From Paraburkholderia hiiakae (lineage in GTDB: Bacteria > Pseudomonadota > Gammaproteobacteria > Burkholderiales > Burkholderiaceae): a DNA stretch of 64,000 bases. The position numbers and the translations under genes were made by a program. The stretch spans positions 248,001 to 312,000 of the forward strand of contig NZ_CAJHCQ010000003.1 of assembly GCF_904848665.1 (NCBI RefSeq), written 5' to 3'. Under the pieces are notes generated by a model, which made no database searches, was not told where the DNA came from, and saw nothing but the letters and a program-made list of their open reading frames with translations. This document shows, one piece after another, positions 29,085 through 38,054 of this stretch. Position 1 is the stretch's first letter; each line of letters opens with the position of its first letter.

Positions 29085-29332
29085 GCAAAGCTCACTGGGA
29101 AGGGCGGCGCATGGCTGGGCGGCGTCCGGCGCCGCGGAACGCCGCGCACAGTTGACCTGTCCCCTGTCCTACAGCGCCAGATTGATAAAGTGTACGAGCG
29201 GGTAGGAGGAAGCGATTGTGTAAAAAGGTCGCATGCGGGCGATGGCACAATGCGTCTGATCTGTCGCGGCGTGCGGTGTCGCAATCCCCACCGCGCCTCG
29301 GACACAATTTGTCAGAGTTCCAGGAAGCCGAA

Positions 29333-29644
29333 GTGAGTACCGCTATTCCCGCCGAAGTCTCAGTGCATGCATGCCGCCCCGGTTGCGGCGCGTGCTGCAT
29401 CGCGCCGTCTATTACGAGCCCGATTCCGGGGATGCCCGAAGGCAAGCCGGCCGGCGTGCGCTGCGTTCAACTCGGCGAGGACCTGCGCTGCATGATCTTC
29501 GGCTCGCCGTTGCGCCCGGCGTGCTGCTCGGGGCTGCAGCCGCAGCCCGAGATGTGCGGGGCATCGCGCGAGGAGGCCATCGTCTGGCTCACGCGTCTCG
29601 AGGCGCAAACCCAACCGCAATCGCTGATGCGGGCCGCGCGCTGA
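29333..29644 (+). CDS. YkgJ-type cysteine cluster protein
   Basis: 103 residues from GTG 29333, which has AGGA upstream. It carries the UPF0153/YkgJ zinc- or iron-binding cysteine pattern: CRPGCGACC near residue 13, CVQ and C in the middle, and RPACCSGLQ. Members of this family are small cysteine cluster proteins of unknown function. It is divergent from hemN and precedes the lipoprotein gene by 80 bp. Confidence 0.82.
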   Translation: MSTAIPAEVSVHACRPGCGACCIAPSITSPIPGMPEGKPAGVRCVQLGEDLRCMIFGSPLRPACCSGLQPQPEMCGASREEAIVWLTRLEAQTQPQSLMRAAR

Positions 29645-29724
29645 ACCAGGCGCAAACTGCGTCGGCCGGCCGTTATGCGCCAGGATGGCGGCGCGTCAAA
29701 CCCGACCAAACAAGGAGATTTCGC

Positions 29725-30312
29725 ATGGTCCACACCGCAACGCGCGCTTCCCGGCGCGCCTTCCTGCTCACAGCCTGCGCTGCGGCGGGTACGGCGATGT
29801 CGCTCGGCGCGTGTGCGACGGGGATTTTCCCGTTCATTCCCGATCACTACACGTTTTCGCAGCAGCAGGTGCAGGACGCGGTGCAGCGCAAGTTTCCTTA
29901 TCACCGCTCGATGCAGCAGATTTTCGACGTTTCGCTCACGAACCCCGTCGTGACGCTCCAGCCCGATCGCAACCGCGTGGCCGTGCGGCTCGACGCGCAC
30001 CTCGAAAGCCCGTTGATGCAGCAACCCGTGAGCGGCGCGTTCACGGTGTCGAGCGAACTCGCCTACGACAGCGCGAGCCGTGCCGTGGTGCTGCGCTCGC
30101 CTTCGGTCGATGGCGTCGACATGGCAGGCAACGCCGCCGCCTACGCGCCGCAGGTGAGCGCGGTCGCCGCGCTCGTTGCTACCCAGTTGCTCAACAACTA
30201 TCCCGTCTACACCTTCAAGCCCGATCAGCTCCAATTTGCCGGAGTCAACTACGAACCCGGTACAATCAGCATCCTTACAAACGGTATACGCGTGCAGATC
30301 GTCGAGAAGTAA
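29725..30312 (+). CDS. DUF1439 lipoprotein
   Basis: 195 residues with a twin-Arg-containing lipoprotein signal peptide ([11 protein letters not shown] then TAMSLGAC), the lipobox Cys being at about residue 30. The mature part matches the DUF1439 (YceB-like) pattern: [34 protein letters not shown] and a C-terminal [12 protein letters not shown] strand. Such proteins sit in the outer or inner membrane periplasmic leaflet. No biochemical role is established. A good AAGGAG site precedes the ATG. Confidence 0.85.
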   Translation: MVHTATRASRRAFLLTACAAAGTAMSLGACATGIFPFIPDHYTFSQQQVQDAVQRKFPYHRSMQQIFDVSLTNPVVTLQPDRNRVAVRLDAHLESPLMQQPVSGAFTVSSELAYDSASRAVVLRSPSVDGVDMAGNAAAYAPQVSAVAALVATQLLNNYPVYTFKPDQLQFAGVNYEPGTISILTNGIRVQIVEK

Positions 30313-30400
30313 GCAGACGAAACGCCAGCGCGCGCGGCCGTCGTCGGTCGTGTGGCGCGGCGTGCGCCGTCCCGATGTACAAAGAAGAGGGATAAAAGGG

Positions 30401-31255
30401 ATGGACTGGTTTTTGACCTGCAAGGCCTTGATTCTCGGCATCGTCGAAGGGCTGACGGAATTTCTGCCCGTTTCGAGTACGGGGCATCTGATCGTCGTCG
30501 GCAGCTTGCTCAACTTCGACGGCGAGTCTGCGAAGACCTTCTACGTGGTGATCCAGTTTGGCGCGATCCTCGCCGTGTGCTGGGAGTTCCGGCGCAAGAT
30601 CGGCGAGGTCGTCGTAGGGTTGCCCTCGCGTCCCGATGCGCGGCGCTTCACGCTCAACGTGATCGTCGCCACAATTCCGGCGGTCGTGCTCGGTCTGATG
30701 TTCGAGAAGGCGATCAAGTCGGTTCTCTTCGCGCCGGTGCCGGTAGCGTTCGCGCTCGTTGGCGGCGGCCTCGTCATCCTGTGGGTCGAAAGTCGTCTGC
30801 GCGGTCCGAAGGGACTGCCGGTCGCTGCGCAACGCAGCGCGCGCGTGAATTCGATTGACGAGATCACGCCGCTGGACGCGTTCAAGGTGGGTTGCGCGCA
30901 GTGCTTCGCGCTGATTCCGGGCATGTCGCGCTCGGGCTCAACGATCATCGGCGCGATGCTGTTCGGCCTCGAGCGGCGCGTCGCGACCGAGTTCTCGTTC
31001 TTCCTTGCGATTCCCGTGATCTTTGGCGCAACCGTTTATGAGCTGTACAAGAGCTGGCACGAGCTTTCCGTGGACGGGCTCGGGCTCTTCGGCGTCGGCT
31101 TCGTCGCCGCGTTCGTCAGCGCGTTCGCATGTGTGCGCTGGCTGCTGCGCTTTGTCGCGTCGCACGACTTCACCGCCTTCGCCTGGTACCGGATCGCTTT
31201 CGGTCTTGTGATCCTGCTGTTCGGCTATGGCGGCGGCATGGGCTGGGACGACTAA
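30401..31255 (+). CDS. uppP: Undecaprenyl-diphosphatase
   Basis: Integral membrane phosphatase that recycles undecaprenyl diphosphate to the phosphate carrier for peptidoglycan synthesis; loss or overproduction affects bacitracin sensitivity. The 284 residues hold the two family motifs: [14 protein letters not shown] at about residues 16-29 and [10 protein letters not shown] at about 173-182. About eight hydrophobic helices are visible. A short Gly-rich tail ends the protein. The stop lies 8 bp from a terminator shared with trmB. Confidence 0.96.
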   Translation: MDWFLTCKALILGIVEGLTEFLPVSSTGHLIVVGSLLNFDGESAKTFYVVIQFGAILAVCWEFRRKIGEVVVGLPSRPDARRFTLNVIVATIPAVVLGLMFEKAIKSVLFAPVPVAFALVGGGLVILWVESRLRGPKGLPVAAQRSARVNSIDEITPLDAFKVGCAQCFALIPGMSRSGSTIIGAMLFGLERRVATEFSFFLAIPVIFGATVYELYKSWHELSVDGLGLFGVGFVAAFVSAFACVRWLLRFVASHDFTAFAWYRIAFGLVILLFGYGGGMGWDD

Positions 31256-31261
31256 AAACAC

Positions 31262-31297
31262 GACGGGCGCCGCATGACATCACGGCGCCCGTTTTTC
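31262..31297. terminator. Terminator between uppP and trmB
   Basis: Stem ACGGGCGCCG / CGGCGCCCGT enclosing CATGACATCA, followed by TTTTT. It serves the two converging genes. Confidence 0.85.
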
Positions 31298-31313
31298 TGC
31301 CTGGTTCTCAGTT

Positions 31314-32096
31314 TCAGTCCGCGCGGCGGCGGAACACGAGATCCCACACGCCGTGACCGAGCCGCAGGCCGCGACGCTCGAACTTCGTCACCGGACGGTA
31401 GTCGGGGCGCGGCGCGTAGTCGGCGGCCGTATTTTCGAGCGCGGGTTCCGCGCTGAGCACTTCGAGCATCTGCTCGGCGTAGTTCTGCCAGTCGGTCGCG
31501 CAGTGCAGGTACGCGCCCGGCTTCATGCGCGAGACGAGTTGCGCGACGAACTTCGGCTGAATCAGGCGGCGCTTGTGGTGGCGCGCCTTGTGCCACGGAT
31601 CGGGGAAAAAGATGTGCACGCCGTCGAGGCTCGCTGGCGCGATCATGTGCTCGAGCACCTCAACGGCGTCGTGCTGAATGATTCGGATGTTCTCCAGATT
31701 CTGATCTCCGATCAGCTTCAGCAGCGCTCCCACGCCAGGTTCATGGACCTCGACGCCGAGGAAGTCGTCCTCGCGGCGCAATGCTGCGATTTCCGCCGTG
31801 CTCGCGCCCATCCCGAAACCGATCTCCAGGATGCGCGGCGCGTGCCGTTCAAACACGGCGTCCCAGTCGGCGGCTTCCGGCGCATAGGGCACAACGAAGC
31901 GCGGCCCGAGTTCGTCGAGCGCGCGACGCTGGCCGGTCGAGACGCGGCCAGCGCGGGTCACGAAGCTGCGGATGCGGCGGTGGTGCAGCGCGTCGCCGAC
32001 GGCGGCCTCGGATTGCGCGTTCGTGCCGGAGGCGGCGTCTTGTGCGTCTGACGGCGTGCAGTCGGGACGGGTGGCGTCGTTGGGATCGTGATTCAT
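31314..32096 (-). CDS. trmB: tRNA (guanine-N7-)-methyltransferase
   Basis: SAM-dependent enzyme forming m7G46 in tRNA. The 260 residues carry the SAM-binding [10 protein letters not shown] at about residue 97. The substrate loop [21 protein letters not shown] contains the family catalytic Asp, and YLHCATDW and VTKFERRG lie near the C-terminus. An N-terminal extension of about 35 residues is Asp/Ala/Thr-rich and probably disordered. Confidence 0.95.
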   Translation of the reverse strand: MNHDPNDATRPDCTPSDAQDAASGTNAQSEAAVGDALHHRRIRSFVTRAGRVSTGQRRALDELGPRFVVPYAPEAADWDAVFERHAPRILEIGFGMGASTAEIAALRREDDFLGVEVHEPGVGALLKLIGDQNLENIRIIQHDAVEVLEHMIAPASLDGVHIFFPDPWHKARHHKRRLIQPKFVAQLVSRMKPGAYLHCATDWQNYAEQMLEVLSAEPALENTAADYAPRPDYRPVTKFERRGLRLGHGVWDLVFRRRAD

Positions 32097-32405
32097 CTTC
32101 GCGGGTGAATGTGAGAGCGGCGGATTTCGCGGCTGTCGATAATCGGGGCAGGCTGTGCCTTCGGCTCGGTGCTGGCCATTTCGCGGGCTATCCGGGGCCG
32201 CATAGCCGGGCGCGATGCGCGCCGGCGTGGCCGGATGCGTTGTGCGCCGCTTTTGCGTTCGCCGGAATCGGCGGCGGCCTTCGGCCCGGCAGGGCGGGCG
32301 CGGCGCGCTCGAAGCCCAGCGGCTCCGAAGCCGTCGCGCATTATATCAGCGCACTCGCACGGCTCTGGCGGCTGAGGCGGGGCCGCTTCTCCTCGCTGCG
32401 ACACC
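32097..32405. other. Intergenic region upstream of trmB
   Basis: About 309 bp, very GC-rich. Open frames exist on both strands but are Arg/Ala/Pro-rich and look like chance. I see no RNA gene, repeat or terminator in it. Confidence 0.4.
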
Positions 32406-32630
32406 TCAATCGGCTGAAACGACGACCTGCATGCGCGTGGGTTCGTTCAACTCGAACGCGCTCACACGCCCGGCGCGCACGTCGAACATGAGGCGCGTGA
32501 GGTCGTCGGCCGCGGCGCGCAGGCGCTCGGCTTCGTCGGATGGGCGCTCGTCGGCGTCGGCGAGAAGGGCTTTGCGCGAGCGCACGATCAGGGCGATCGC
32601 GCTCGGCCGGGACATGAAAAATTGATCCAT
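32406..32630 (-). CDS. Small uncharacterised protein with DVRAGRV motif (copy 2)
   Basis: 74 residues (69 if the internal ATG giving MSRPSAIAL is used). The N-terminal half is helical and Arg/Ala/Asp-rich; the C-terminal half, LMFDVRAGRVSAFELNEP, is related to that of the small protein at 25292-25498. No signal peptide or membrane helix. It lies between trmB and tRNA-Gly. Function unknown. Confidence 0.55.
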   Translation of the reverse strand: MDQFFMSRPSAIALIVRSRKALLADADERPSDEAERLRAAADDLTRLMFDVRAGRVSAFELNEPTRMQVVVSAD

Positions 32631-32844
32631 CGTGGGACTGGTGCGCCAGAGGGCGCGCAGCGAGTCGTTATGTGGCAGCAGACCTGCTCGCGGCGCGTGC
32701 GGGAGGACCCGAGAAGCGCCAGAGTGCGTTGTGCAACGGAGGAATTCAGGTCATGCCCGGCATGTGCCGGTCGGGCGGGCAGGGCGTCCCGGGAGGGGCG
32801 CTCATCGAAAGCCCAGGCCTCGAAGAGAGGTCGGTAAACCGACG

Positions 32845-32919
32845 TGGAGCGGGCGATGGGAATCGAACCCACGTCATCAGCTTGGGAAGCTGAGGTAATG
32901 GCCATTATACGACGCCCGC
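32845..32919 (-). tRNA. tRNA-Gly (anticodon CCC)
   Basis: On the minus strand the acceptor GCGGGCG pairs with CGCCCGC, followed by T and an encoded CCA. The anticodon stem TCAGC / GCTGA encloses TTCCCAA, so the anticodon is CCC (plus-strand positions 32884-32886). The T-arm has GGTTCGATTCC. Length is 75 nt including CCA. Confidence 0.96.
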
Positions 32920-33050
32920 AGAGCGCGCTATTTTACGCGGTTTTGGCCGTTTCGCGCAATGACGCGGTCAAACGACGCGGCGCCCCGAGCGTGACGCCGC
33001 GTGCACGAGAGCGTGCGCGGATATGTCCTCAAATGCCAGTCAGATGCCGC

Positions 33051-33614
33051 TCAGATACCAAACAGCGTGAGCGAAACAGCTGCGCGCGTGACTACCATCA
33101 GCAGCACCTGCACGATCACGAAGAGCAGAATCGGTGAGAGGTCGAGGCCGCCCAGGTTCGGCAGGATACGGCGCAGCGGGTTAAGGAACGGCGCCGTCAG
33201 CTGGAACAGCACCGGCATCGCCGCCGAGCGAGGATTGAGCCACGAGAGCAGCGCCATCAGGATCGTCAGCCAGATCAGCAGGTTGAGCGCCCATTTCACC
33301 AGCGTGAGCACGGCAACGATGAGAAGCGTCGGCAAAAGACCCAATGGGTCCACGCCTGCGATCCATACCATCAGCAGCACGTAGGCAATGGCCGCGACCA
33401 GCGCGGCGACCACGCTCGCCCAGTCGATGCCGCGCACGCCGGGAATGGCGTGCCGCAGGGGCAGCACCAGCCAGTTGGTGACCTGCTGGATCGCGTGGGT
33501 CACGGGGTTGTACGGCGGCACACGCACGAACTGGAGCCAGGCGCGCAGCAGCAGGGCGGCGCCGAATAGTGTGAAGACCGTATTGAGCAGAAAGCGGGCG
33601 ATATCGCCGAACAT
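33051..33614 (-). CDS. YggT family integral membrane protein
   Basis: 187 residues with two YggT repeats. Each repeat has a hydrophobic helix pair and the signature RxWLQFxRVPxxNPVxHAIQQVTNWLVLPL or its second-half version (LLSWLNPRS...LTAPFLNPLRRILPNLGG). YggT proteins are inner-membrane proteins of unclear role, often linked to turgor or to cell-division genes in other groups. Here the neighbours give no functional hint. Confidence 0.9.
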   Translation of the reverse strand: MFGDIARFLLNTVFTLFGAALLLRAWLQFVRVPPYNPVTHAIQQVTNWLVLPLRHAIPGVRGIDWASVVAALVAAIAYVLLMVWIAGVDPLGLLPTLLIVAVLTLVKWALNLLIWLTILMALLSWLNPRSAAMPVLFQLTAPFLNPLRRILPNLGGLDLSPILLFVIVQVLLMVVTRAAVSLTLFGI

Positions 33615-33720
33615 CGGTGTTGTTTCCTTCTTGTGTTGGGTGGCGGCGCACCTGGCGTGTGGCGGCCGATGGAAGGTCTAGTCCAGGTCCGCTCGTCCCA
33701 GCAGGCTCGAGCGGAGCACG

Positions 33721-34041
33721 TCAGACGGACACCTTGACCTCGCTGATCAGAATGGTGCCATTTCCGCCGTCGGTGTAGTTGGGAATGTCGTCGAGGAGTG
33801 TGTCGGCATTCGGCTGAAACGCCGCGTAGAACGCGTCCATCGTCTCGAACAGAAAGTGTCCAGCCGCGACGTACGGCGGCGGCGTGCCCGGCGGCCCCGC
33901 ATTGATGCCGATGTCGACCGACCAGCCCTTGAGCGATTCGCCAAAGAGCTTCGCCGCGAGCGGCATGTGGTGCGTGCAGTAGTACTCGGAGTCGAAACGC
34001 CCGTTCTCGCGATACGGATAGAGGATGCTGACCTTGATCAT
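33721..34041 (-). CDS. EthD-domain protein
   Basis: 106 residues, a single ferredoxin-like EthD/Dabb-type domain. It begins MIKVSILYPY, contains the family block FDSEYYCTHHMPLAAKLFG, and ends VAAGHFLFETMDAFYAAF with a NYTDGG segment. EthD-like proteins help in degradation or are small dimeric beta-barrel enzymes. No partner gene is nearby, so its function is open. The start is ATG at 34041. Confidence 0.85.
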   Translation of the reverse strand: MIKVSILYPYRENGRFDSEYYCTHHMPLAAKLFGESLKGWSVDIGINAGPPGTPPPYVAAGHFLFETMDAFYAAFQPNADTLLDDIPNYTDGGNGTILISEVKVSV

Positions 34042-34640
34042 TGTGCGTTCTCGTCGGTGAGTCCGATGGGCGCGCGTTGCGTGCCCTTGCGATGCGCGCG
34101 CCGTCGCCACATTACCACGGCTTACGCCTCGCCAGTATCCGCGAGCGATGCTGCCGCGCGGGCCTGGCGCGCGGCAGCCGCTGCGGTTTCTGGCGTGCGC
34201 GCCGCGCAAAATGGCTGCATTCACTGCAGGCTTTTCCGCGAACGGCTACAGTGTTCCGACAGACCGCGTCTGACAGGCGCCTCGCGACCCGGGTGTTGTG
34301 CCGCAGCCGCGCGGCGCGAAATGTTCGCTTTCGTACCGATCACGCGCCGACGGTGCGGCTACAAATGAACACTGACGAGCGCGATGTCGCGTCCGGTAGC
34401 CTGGCGCGGCACGATTTCTGCTGGTGGCTGGCGGCGCACCTGTGCGCAGCACCCAAACCCAGCACGGGGAAGCCGCAACGAACAGTGCGCTGCGCATATG
34501 CGGCGCTCGTGAGGCTATCTCGCAACACCGCCATTTTCGTCGCGGAATCTGAGCACAATACTTTTCATCGTTTCGGTTTCGTTGTTGCAGTCGTGCAATT
34601 GGGTTTGTTCCTGTCGGTAGTCCGATTCGGGGAGTTCACC
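34042..34640. other. Gene-poor region between the EthD gene and a small basic protein gene
   Basis: About 600 bp. A 253-codon frame crosses it, but the upstream part is Arg/Cys-rich with no domain and no start site. The last ~100 bp (34540-34640) become AT-rich and probably hold the promoter of the following small gene. No repeat or RNA gene was seen. Confidence 0.35.
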
Positions 34641-34802
34641 ATGAGCATCTTCGCTTACCGAAAGCATCTGCGATTTCTCACGCCCTTTCAGCGCCGCCGT
34701 TGGTGGGATCAGAAGAAGCGCCTGACGCCGCGCGTTCGCATCAGCGGCGCCTATGTGCCGCCGAACGTCACGCGCGAGTTCACCTACGTGAAGGTCGGAT
34801 AG
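34641..34802 (+). CDS. Small basic protein, 53 residues
   Basis: The ATG at 34641 has GGGGAG six bases upstream. The product is strongly basic and hydrophilic, with KHLRFLTPFQRRRWWDQKKR, then VRISGAYVPPNVTREFTYVKV. It has no signal peptide or hydrophobic helix. An intrinsic hairpin follows at 34859, which supports a self-contained transcript. It resembles no family that I can name. Confidence 0.5.
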   Translation: MSIFAYRKHLRFLTPFQRRRWWDQKKRLTPRVRISGAYVPPNVTREFTYVKVG

Positions 34803-34858
34803 CGGAGTGTTTGTTCCAAGGCGGTGGCGGTTTGTGCGCCGCTGGCTGGTCGGATGAG

Positions 34859-34889
34859 ATGCCCGGTTCCAGGACCGGGCATTGTCGTT
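34859..34889 (+). terminator. Hairpin terminator after the small basic protein
   Basis: Perfect nine-base stem ATGCCCGGT / ACCGGGCAT with a TCCAGG loop, followed by TGTCGTTT. The tail is a weak U run. Confidence 0.55.
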
Positions 34890-35168
34890 TACAGCGTCGC
34901 CGCGCGTCTGCGACTGTGGTGCGAACGTAGCCCTGTCCAATCAATTTGTAATCAAACATTACCGGGAGACTTGCTTCCCGACTCCCTCGCGCAGGTAACA
35001 ATGACAGCGCCCTGGTTTTTGTAACGAATAGCGTCGTGACGGCGAGCGTGGGCGGCGATTTTTTGCCGCAGCCGCGCCCGCTGGGCTTGACGCGCTATTA
35101 AGCGCCCCCCAAATAGCATTGCAATTCGAAACAAATGGCTACCAATGACGGCCGCCGTTTTCGATACA
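34890..35168. other. Non-coding stretch before the Pro/Tyr-rich secreted protein
   Basis: Moderately AT-rich, with short open frames lacking ribosome sites. The only features I can support near it are the hairpin at 34859-34889 and the promoter at 35169-35197. Confidence 0.35.
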
Positions 35169-35197
35169 TTGAAGGCGTGGGCAGTGCCCGTTATATG
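35169..35197 (+). promoter_or_regulatory. Candidate sigma-70 promoter for the Pro/Tyr-rich protein gene
   Basis: TTGAAG at 35169-35174, exactly 17 bp spacer, TATATG at 35192-35197. The predicted start near 35204 leaves a 28-base leader with an AGGAGAAGAGAA ribosome site before the GTG at 35232. Confidence 0.5.
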
Positions 35198-35231
35198 CGC
35201 GTCGCCGCTGGTGGCCGCCAGGAGAAGAGAA

Positions 35232-35537
35232 GTGAAAAAGACCGTATCGTTCATCGTTGCCGCCGCGCTGGGTGTGGGGTTCGTCAGCGCGGCCCAGGCG
35301 CACGTCTCGGTGGGTATCGGCATTGGCATTCCGGTGGCCCCGGCCTATCCCGTCTATGCTGCGCCGGTCTACGCACCGCCGCCCCCGCCCGTGGTCTATG
35401 CGCCGCCGCCGGTGGTGTACGCGCCGCCGCCTGCCGTCGTCGTTGGCGGCTACTACGGCCATCCTTACTGGCATCACGGCTACTACCGCGGCTATTACGG
35501 CCGCGGGTACTACGGCCACGGCTACTACCGTCATTGA
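35232..35537 (+). CDS. Exported Pro/Tyr/Gly/His-rich protein
   Basis: 101 residues from GTG 35232, with AGGAG upstream. A clear signal peptide (VKKTVSFIVAAALGVGFVSAAQA, cleaved after AQA) precedes HVSVGIGIGIPV. The mature part has proline-tyrosine-valine repeats (PPPPPVVYAPPPVVYAPPP) and then a Gly/Tyr/His tail with GYYGxxxYxHGYYRGYYGRG. Such low-complexity periplasmic or surface proteins are common in Burkholderia. Its composition suggests an envelope or metal-binding role, which is inference. Confidence 0.75.
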   Translation: MKKTVSFIVAAALGVGFVSAAQAHVSVGIGIGIPVAPAYPVYAAPVYAPPPPPVVYAPPPVVYAPPPAVVVGGYYGHPYWHHGYYRGYYGRGYYGHGYYRH

Positions 35538-35679
35538 GCGTGACGGGCGGCGTACGCCGCCCGGTCGCAACTTTCACGAACGGCGCAACGCCGGCTCACG
35601 CCGCGTTGTGCTGTTTGTTTTGGGCGGCCGCTTTCACCACCTGCACCGCGCGGCTAGATCGCTGCGCGCCTGACGCGGA

Positions 35680-36354
35680 TTATGTCGCGCCCGCGCCCTG
35701 CACGATCAGGTCGCGATAGCCGTGCACGATCACGCTGTACGAGAAGTACGCGAACAGTAGCGCCGAAAGTACATGGCAGGCGCGCAGCAGGCCGGTGCCG
35801 GCGCGTTTGCGGCCATGACTAGCCAGTCCGCAAAGAAACAAGGTCCAGCCGAGGCCGCCGGCGAAAAAGCCCAGCAGAAAGAGCGAGGCCGCGCCGGCGC
35901 TCGTCGCCCCCGACTTTGCGATGAGCGCGCCGCCGACAGCGGCAAACCAGAGAATTGCACTCGGCGACGAGAGCGCGAGCAGCACGCCGCGCCCGAAGCT
36001 GCGCCATGGATTGGGCAGCGGTGCAGCGTTGTCGGCTTCGCCTTCCACGGGCGGCGCCGATGCCGGATTGAGCGCTTCTCGTGCCATCTTCCACGTGAGC
36101 ATGAGCAGCAGGGCGGAGCCGCCGATCCACACGATCCAGCGCACGGCCGAAAACTGCAGCAGCGCGGCCATGCCCGCAAGTGCGAGCGCGGCATAGATGA
36201 GGTCGCCGAAACACGAGCCGAGCCCCAGCCAGAAGCCCGAGCGGAAGCCGTGCGTGAGCGTGAGCGAGATGATGGCGACGTTGACGAGACCGATGTCGAG
36301 GCAAAGCGAAAGCGACAGAAAAAAGCCGTCGGAAAGCAGGGAAACGTGAGACAT
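35680..36354 (-). CDS. LysE/RhtB family amino acid exporter
   Basis: 224 residues with six hydrophobic segments. The N-terminal helix is followed by GFRSGFWLGLGSCFGDLIYAALA, matching the conserved G-x-x-x-G-x-G-D region of LysE/RhtB exporters. The LALSSPSAILWFAAVGGALIA block lies in the second half. It is predicted to export amino acids or similar small solutes by proton antiport. It is next to gabD, with both on the minus strand and 80 bp between. Confidence 0.85.
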   Translation of the reverse strand: MSHVSLLSDGFFLSLSLCLDIGLVNVAIISLTLTHGFRSGFWLGLGSCFGDLIYAALALAGMAALLQFSAVRWIVWIGGSALLLMLTWKMAREALNPASAPPVEGEADNAAPLPNPWRSFGRGVLLALSSPSAILWFAAVGGALIAKSGATSAGAASLFLLGFFAGGLGWTLFLCGLASHGRKRAGTGLLRACHVLSALLFAYFSYSVIVHGYRDLIVQGAGAT

Positions 36355-36434
36355 GAAAACGATTTCTTGTTGGTATGGGACTGCGCCGCGTGCGCCCGCA
36401 TGGGAGGAAGCGGGCGTCGCGGCTCAAACGTGCT

Positions 36435-37907
36435 TCAAACGCCGATGCACAGATACTTCAGTTCGACATATTCGTCGATGCCGTACTTCGAACCCTCGCG
36501 CCCGAGACCTGATTGCTTCACGCCGCCAAACGGCGCGACCTCGTTCGAAATGAGTCCGGTGTTGACCCCGACCATGCCGTACTCGAGCGCTTCCGCCACG
36601 CGCCAGACGCGGCCGATGTCGCGGCTATAGAAGTAGGACGCGAGGCCGAAGTCGGTGTCGTTGGCGAGGCCGATGACTTCGGCTTCGTCGCTGAAGCGGA
36701 ACACCGCCGCGACCGGGCCGAAGGTTTCCTCGCGCGCGATCAGCATATCGCGCGTAACGTCGGCGAGCACGGTGGGCTCGACGTAGCGCCCCGAGCTGAC
36801 CTTGCCGCCCGCCACGAGCCTTGCACCCTGGGCCGTTGCATCGCTGATATGCTGCGCGACCTTGGCGACAGCCGCGTCGTCGATCAGCGGCCCCTGGTTC
36901 ACGCCATCCTCGAAGCCGTTGCCCACCTTGATCTTGCGCGAGGCAGCGGCGAGTTTCTCGACGAAAGCGTCGTACACCTTATCGTGCACATAGAAGCGGT
37001 TCGTGCAGACGCAGGTTTGGCCCGCGTTGCGGTACTTCGAGATCATCGCGCCTTCCACTGCGGCGTCGAGATCGGCGTCGTCGAACACGATGAAGGGGGC
37101 GTGGCCACCCAGTTCGAGGGCGATTTTCTTGACGGTCGGCGCGCACTGCTCCATGAGGATGCGCCCGACCGGCGTCGATCCGGTGAACGAGAGATGGCGC
37201 ACGATATCGCTTTCGCACAGCGCTTTGCCGATCTCGATGGAGTTCGCCGAGTCGGCAGTGACCACGTTGAACACTCCCTTGGGCACGCCCGCGCGCTGGG
37301 CCAGTTCGGCGAGCGCGAGCGCGGAAAGCGGCGTTTGCTCGGCGGGCTTCACGACGATCGTGCAGCCCGCGGCGATGGCTGGCGCGACCTTGCGCGTGAT
37401 CATCGCGATCGGGAAATTCCATGGGGTGATCGAGGCGCATACGCCGATAGGCTGCTTGAGCACGACGAGCTTGCGGTCGCTCGCGGGGCTCGCGAGCACA
37501 TCGCCGTTCACACGCTTGGCCTCTTCGGCAAACCACTCCAGGAACGACGCGCCGTATATCACTTCGCCGCGCGCTTCCGCGAGCGGCTTGCCTTGTTCGG
37601 CGGTCATGATCGCGGCGAGGTCGTCGGCATGTTCGATCACGAGGTCGAACCAGCGCCGCAGCACGGCGGCGCGTTCCTTACCCGTCTTCGCGCGCCACGC
37701 CGGCAGCGCGGCATTCGCGGCCCCGATGGCGCGATGCGCCTCATCGGCGCCGAAGTCGGGCACGCTCGCGATCTCCGTGTTGTCGGCGGGGTCGAGCACG
37801 GCGAACGTGGCCGCACCGCCGCTCCATTCGCCGTCGATGTACGCGCGGGTCTTGAAGAGGGCGGGATCGTTCAGTTGCGTCAGGCGCTCCGATGCGGGCA
37901 AGCTCAT
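36435..37907 (-). CDS. gabD: Succinate-semialdehyde dehydrogenase
   Basis: Aldehyde dehydrogenase of 490 residues that oxidises succinate semialdehyde to succinate with NAD(P)+, the end of GABA degradation. The NAD-binding block ITPWNFPIAMITRKVAPAIAAG is at about residue 155. The catalytic Glu is in LELGGHAP and the nucleophilic Cys in NAGQTCVC (about residue 290). The SSADH-specific features EQGKPLAEARGE and the GREGSKYGIDEYVELKY end are present. No GABA transaminase lies next to it. Cofactor preference cannot be read with confidence. Confidence 0.92.
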   Translation of the reverse strand: MSLPASERLTQLNDPALFKTRAYIDGEWSGGAATFAVLDPADNTEIASVPDFGADEAHRAIGAANAALPAWRAKTGKERAAVLRRWFDLVIEHADDLAAIMTAEQGKPLAEARGEVIYGASFLEWFAEEAKRVNGDVLASPASDRKLVVLKQPIGVCASITPWNFPIAMITRKVAPAIAAGCTIVVKPAEQTPLSALALAELAQRAGVPKGVFNVVTADSANSIEIGKALCESDIVRHLSFTGSTPVGRILMEQCAPTVKKIALELGGHAPFIVFDDADLDAAVEGAMISKYRNAGQTCVCTNRFYVHDKVYDAFVEKLAAASRKIKVGNGFEDGVNQGPLIDDAAVAKVAQHISDATAQGARLVAGGKVSSGRYVEPTVLADVTRDMLIAREETFGPVAAVFRFSDEAEVIGLANDTDFGLASYFYSRDIGRVWRVAEALEYGMVGVNTGLISNEVAPFGGVKQSGLGREGSKYGIDEYVELKYLCIGV

Positions 37908-38054
37908 CTTCGAGTCTCCTCAGGTTCAGTGGCGCCGCGGCTCATGCCATGCACGAGGCGTGACGCGGTAAGCGCGGCGTCGCGAAAAGGCGTCGCGGAT
38001 GAATCGGCCGGCGTGGCGCCGAAGGCACCACGCCGGGTCGCGAGGCGCGGCGCG

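Noticed and set aside
29085..29332. FNR-type site upstream of hemN
   Set aside because: Only a half-site TTGAT was seen; the opposite half ATCAA is missing at the right distance.
34041..34802. A 253-codon frame reading through to the small basic protein
   Set aside because: Only the last 53 codons follow a ribosome binding site; the earlier part is Cys/Arg-rich with no constraint signal.
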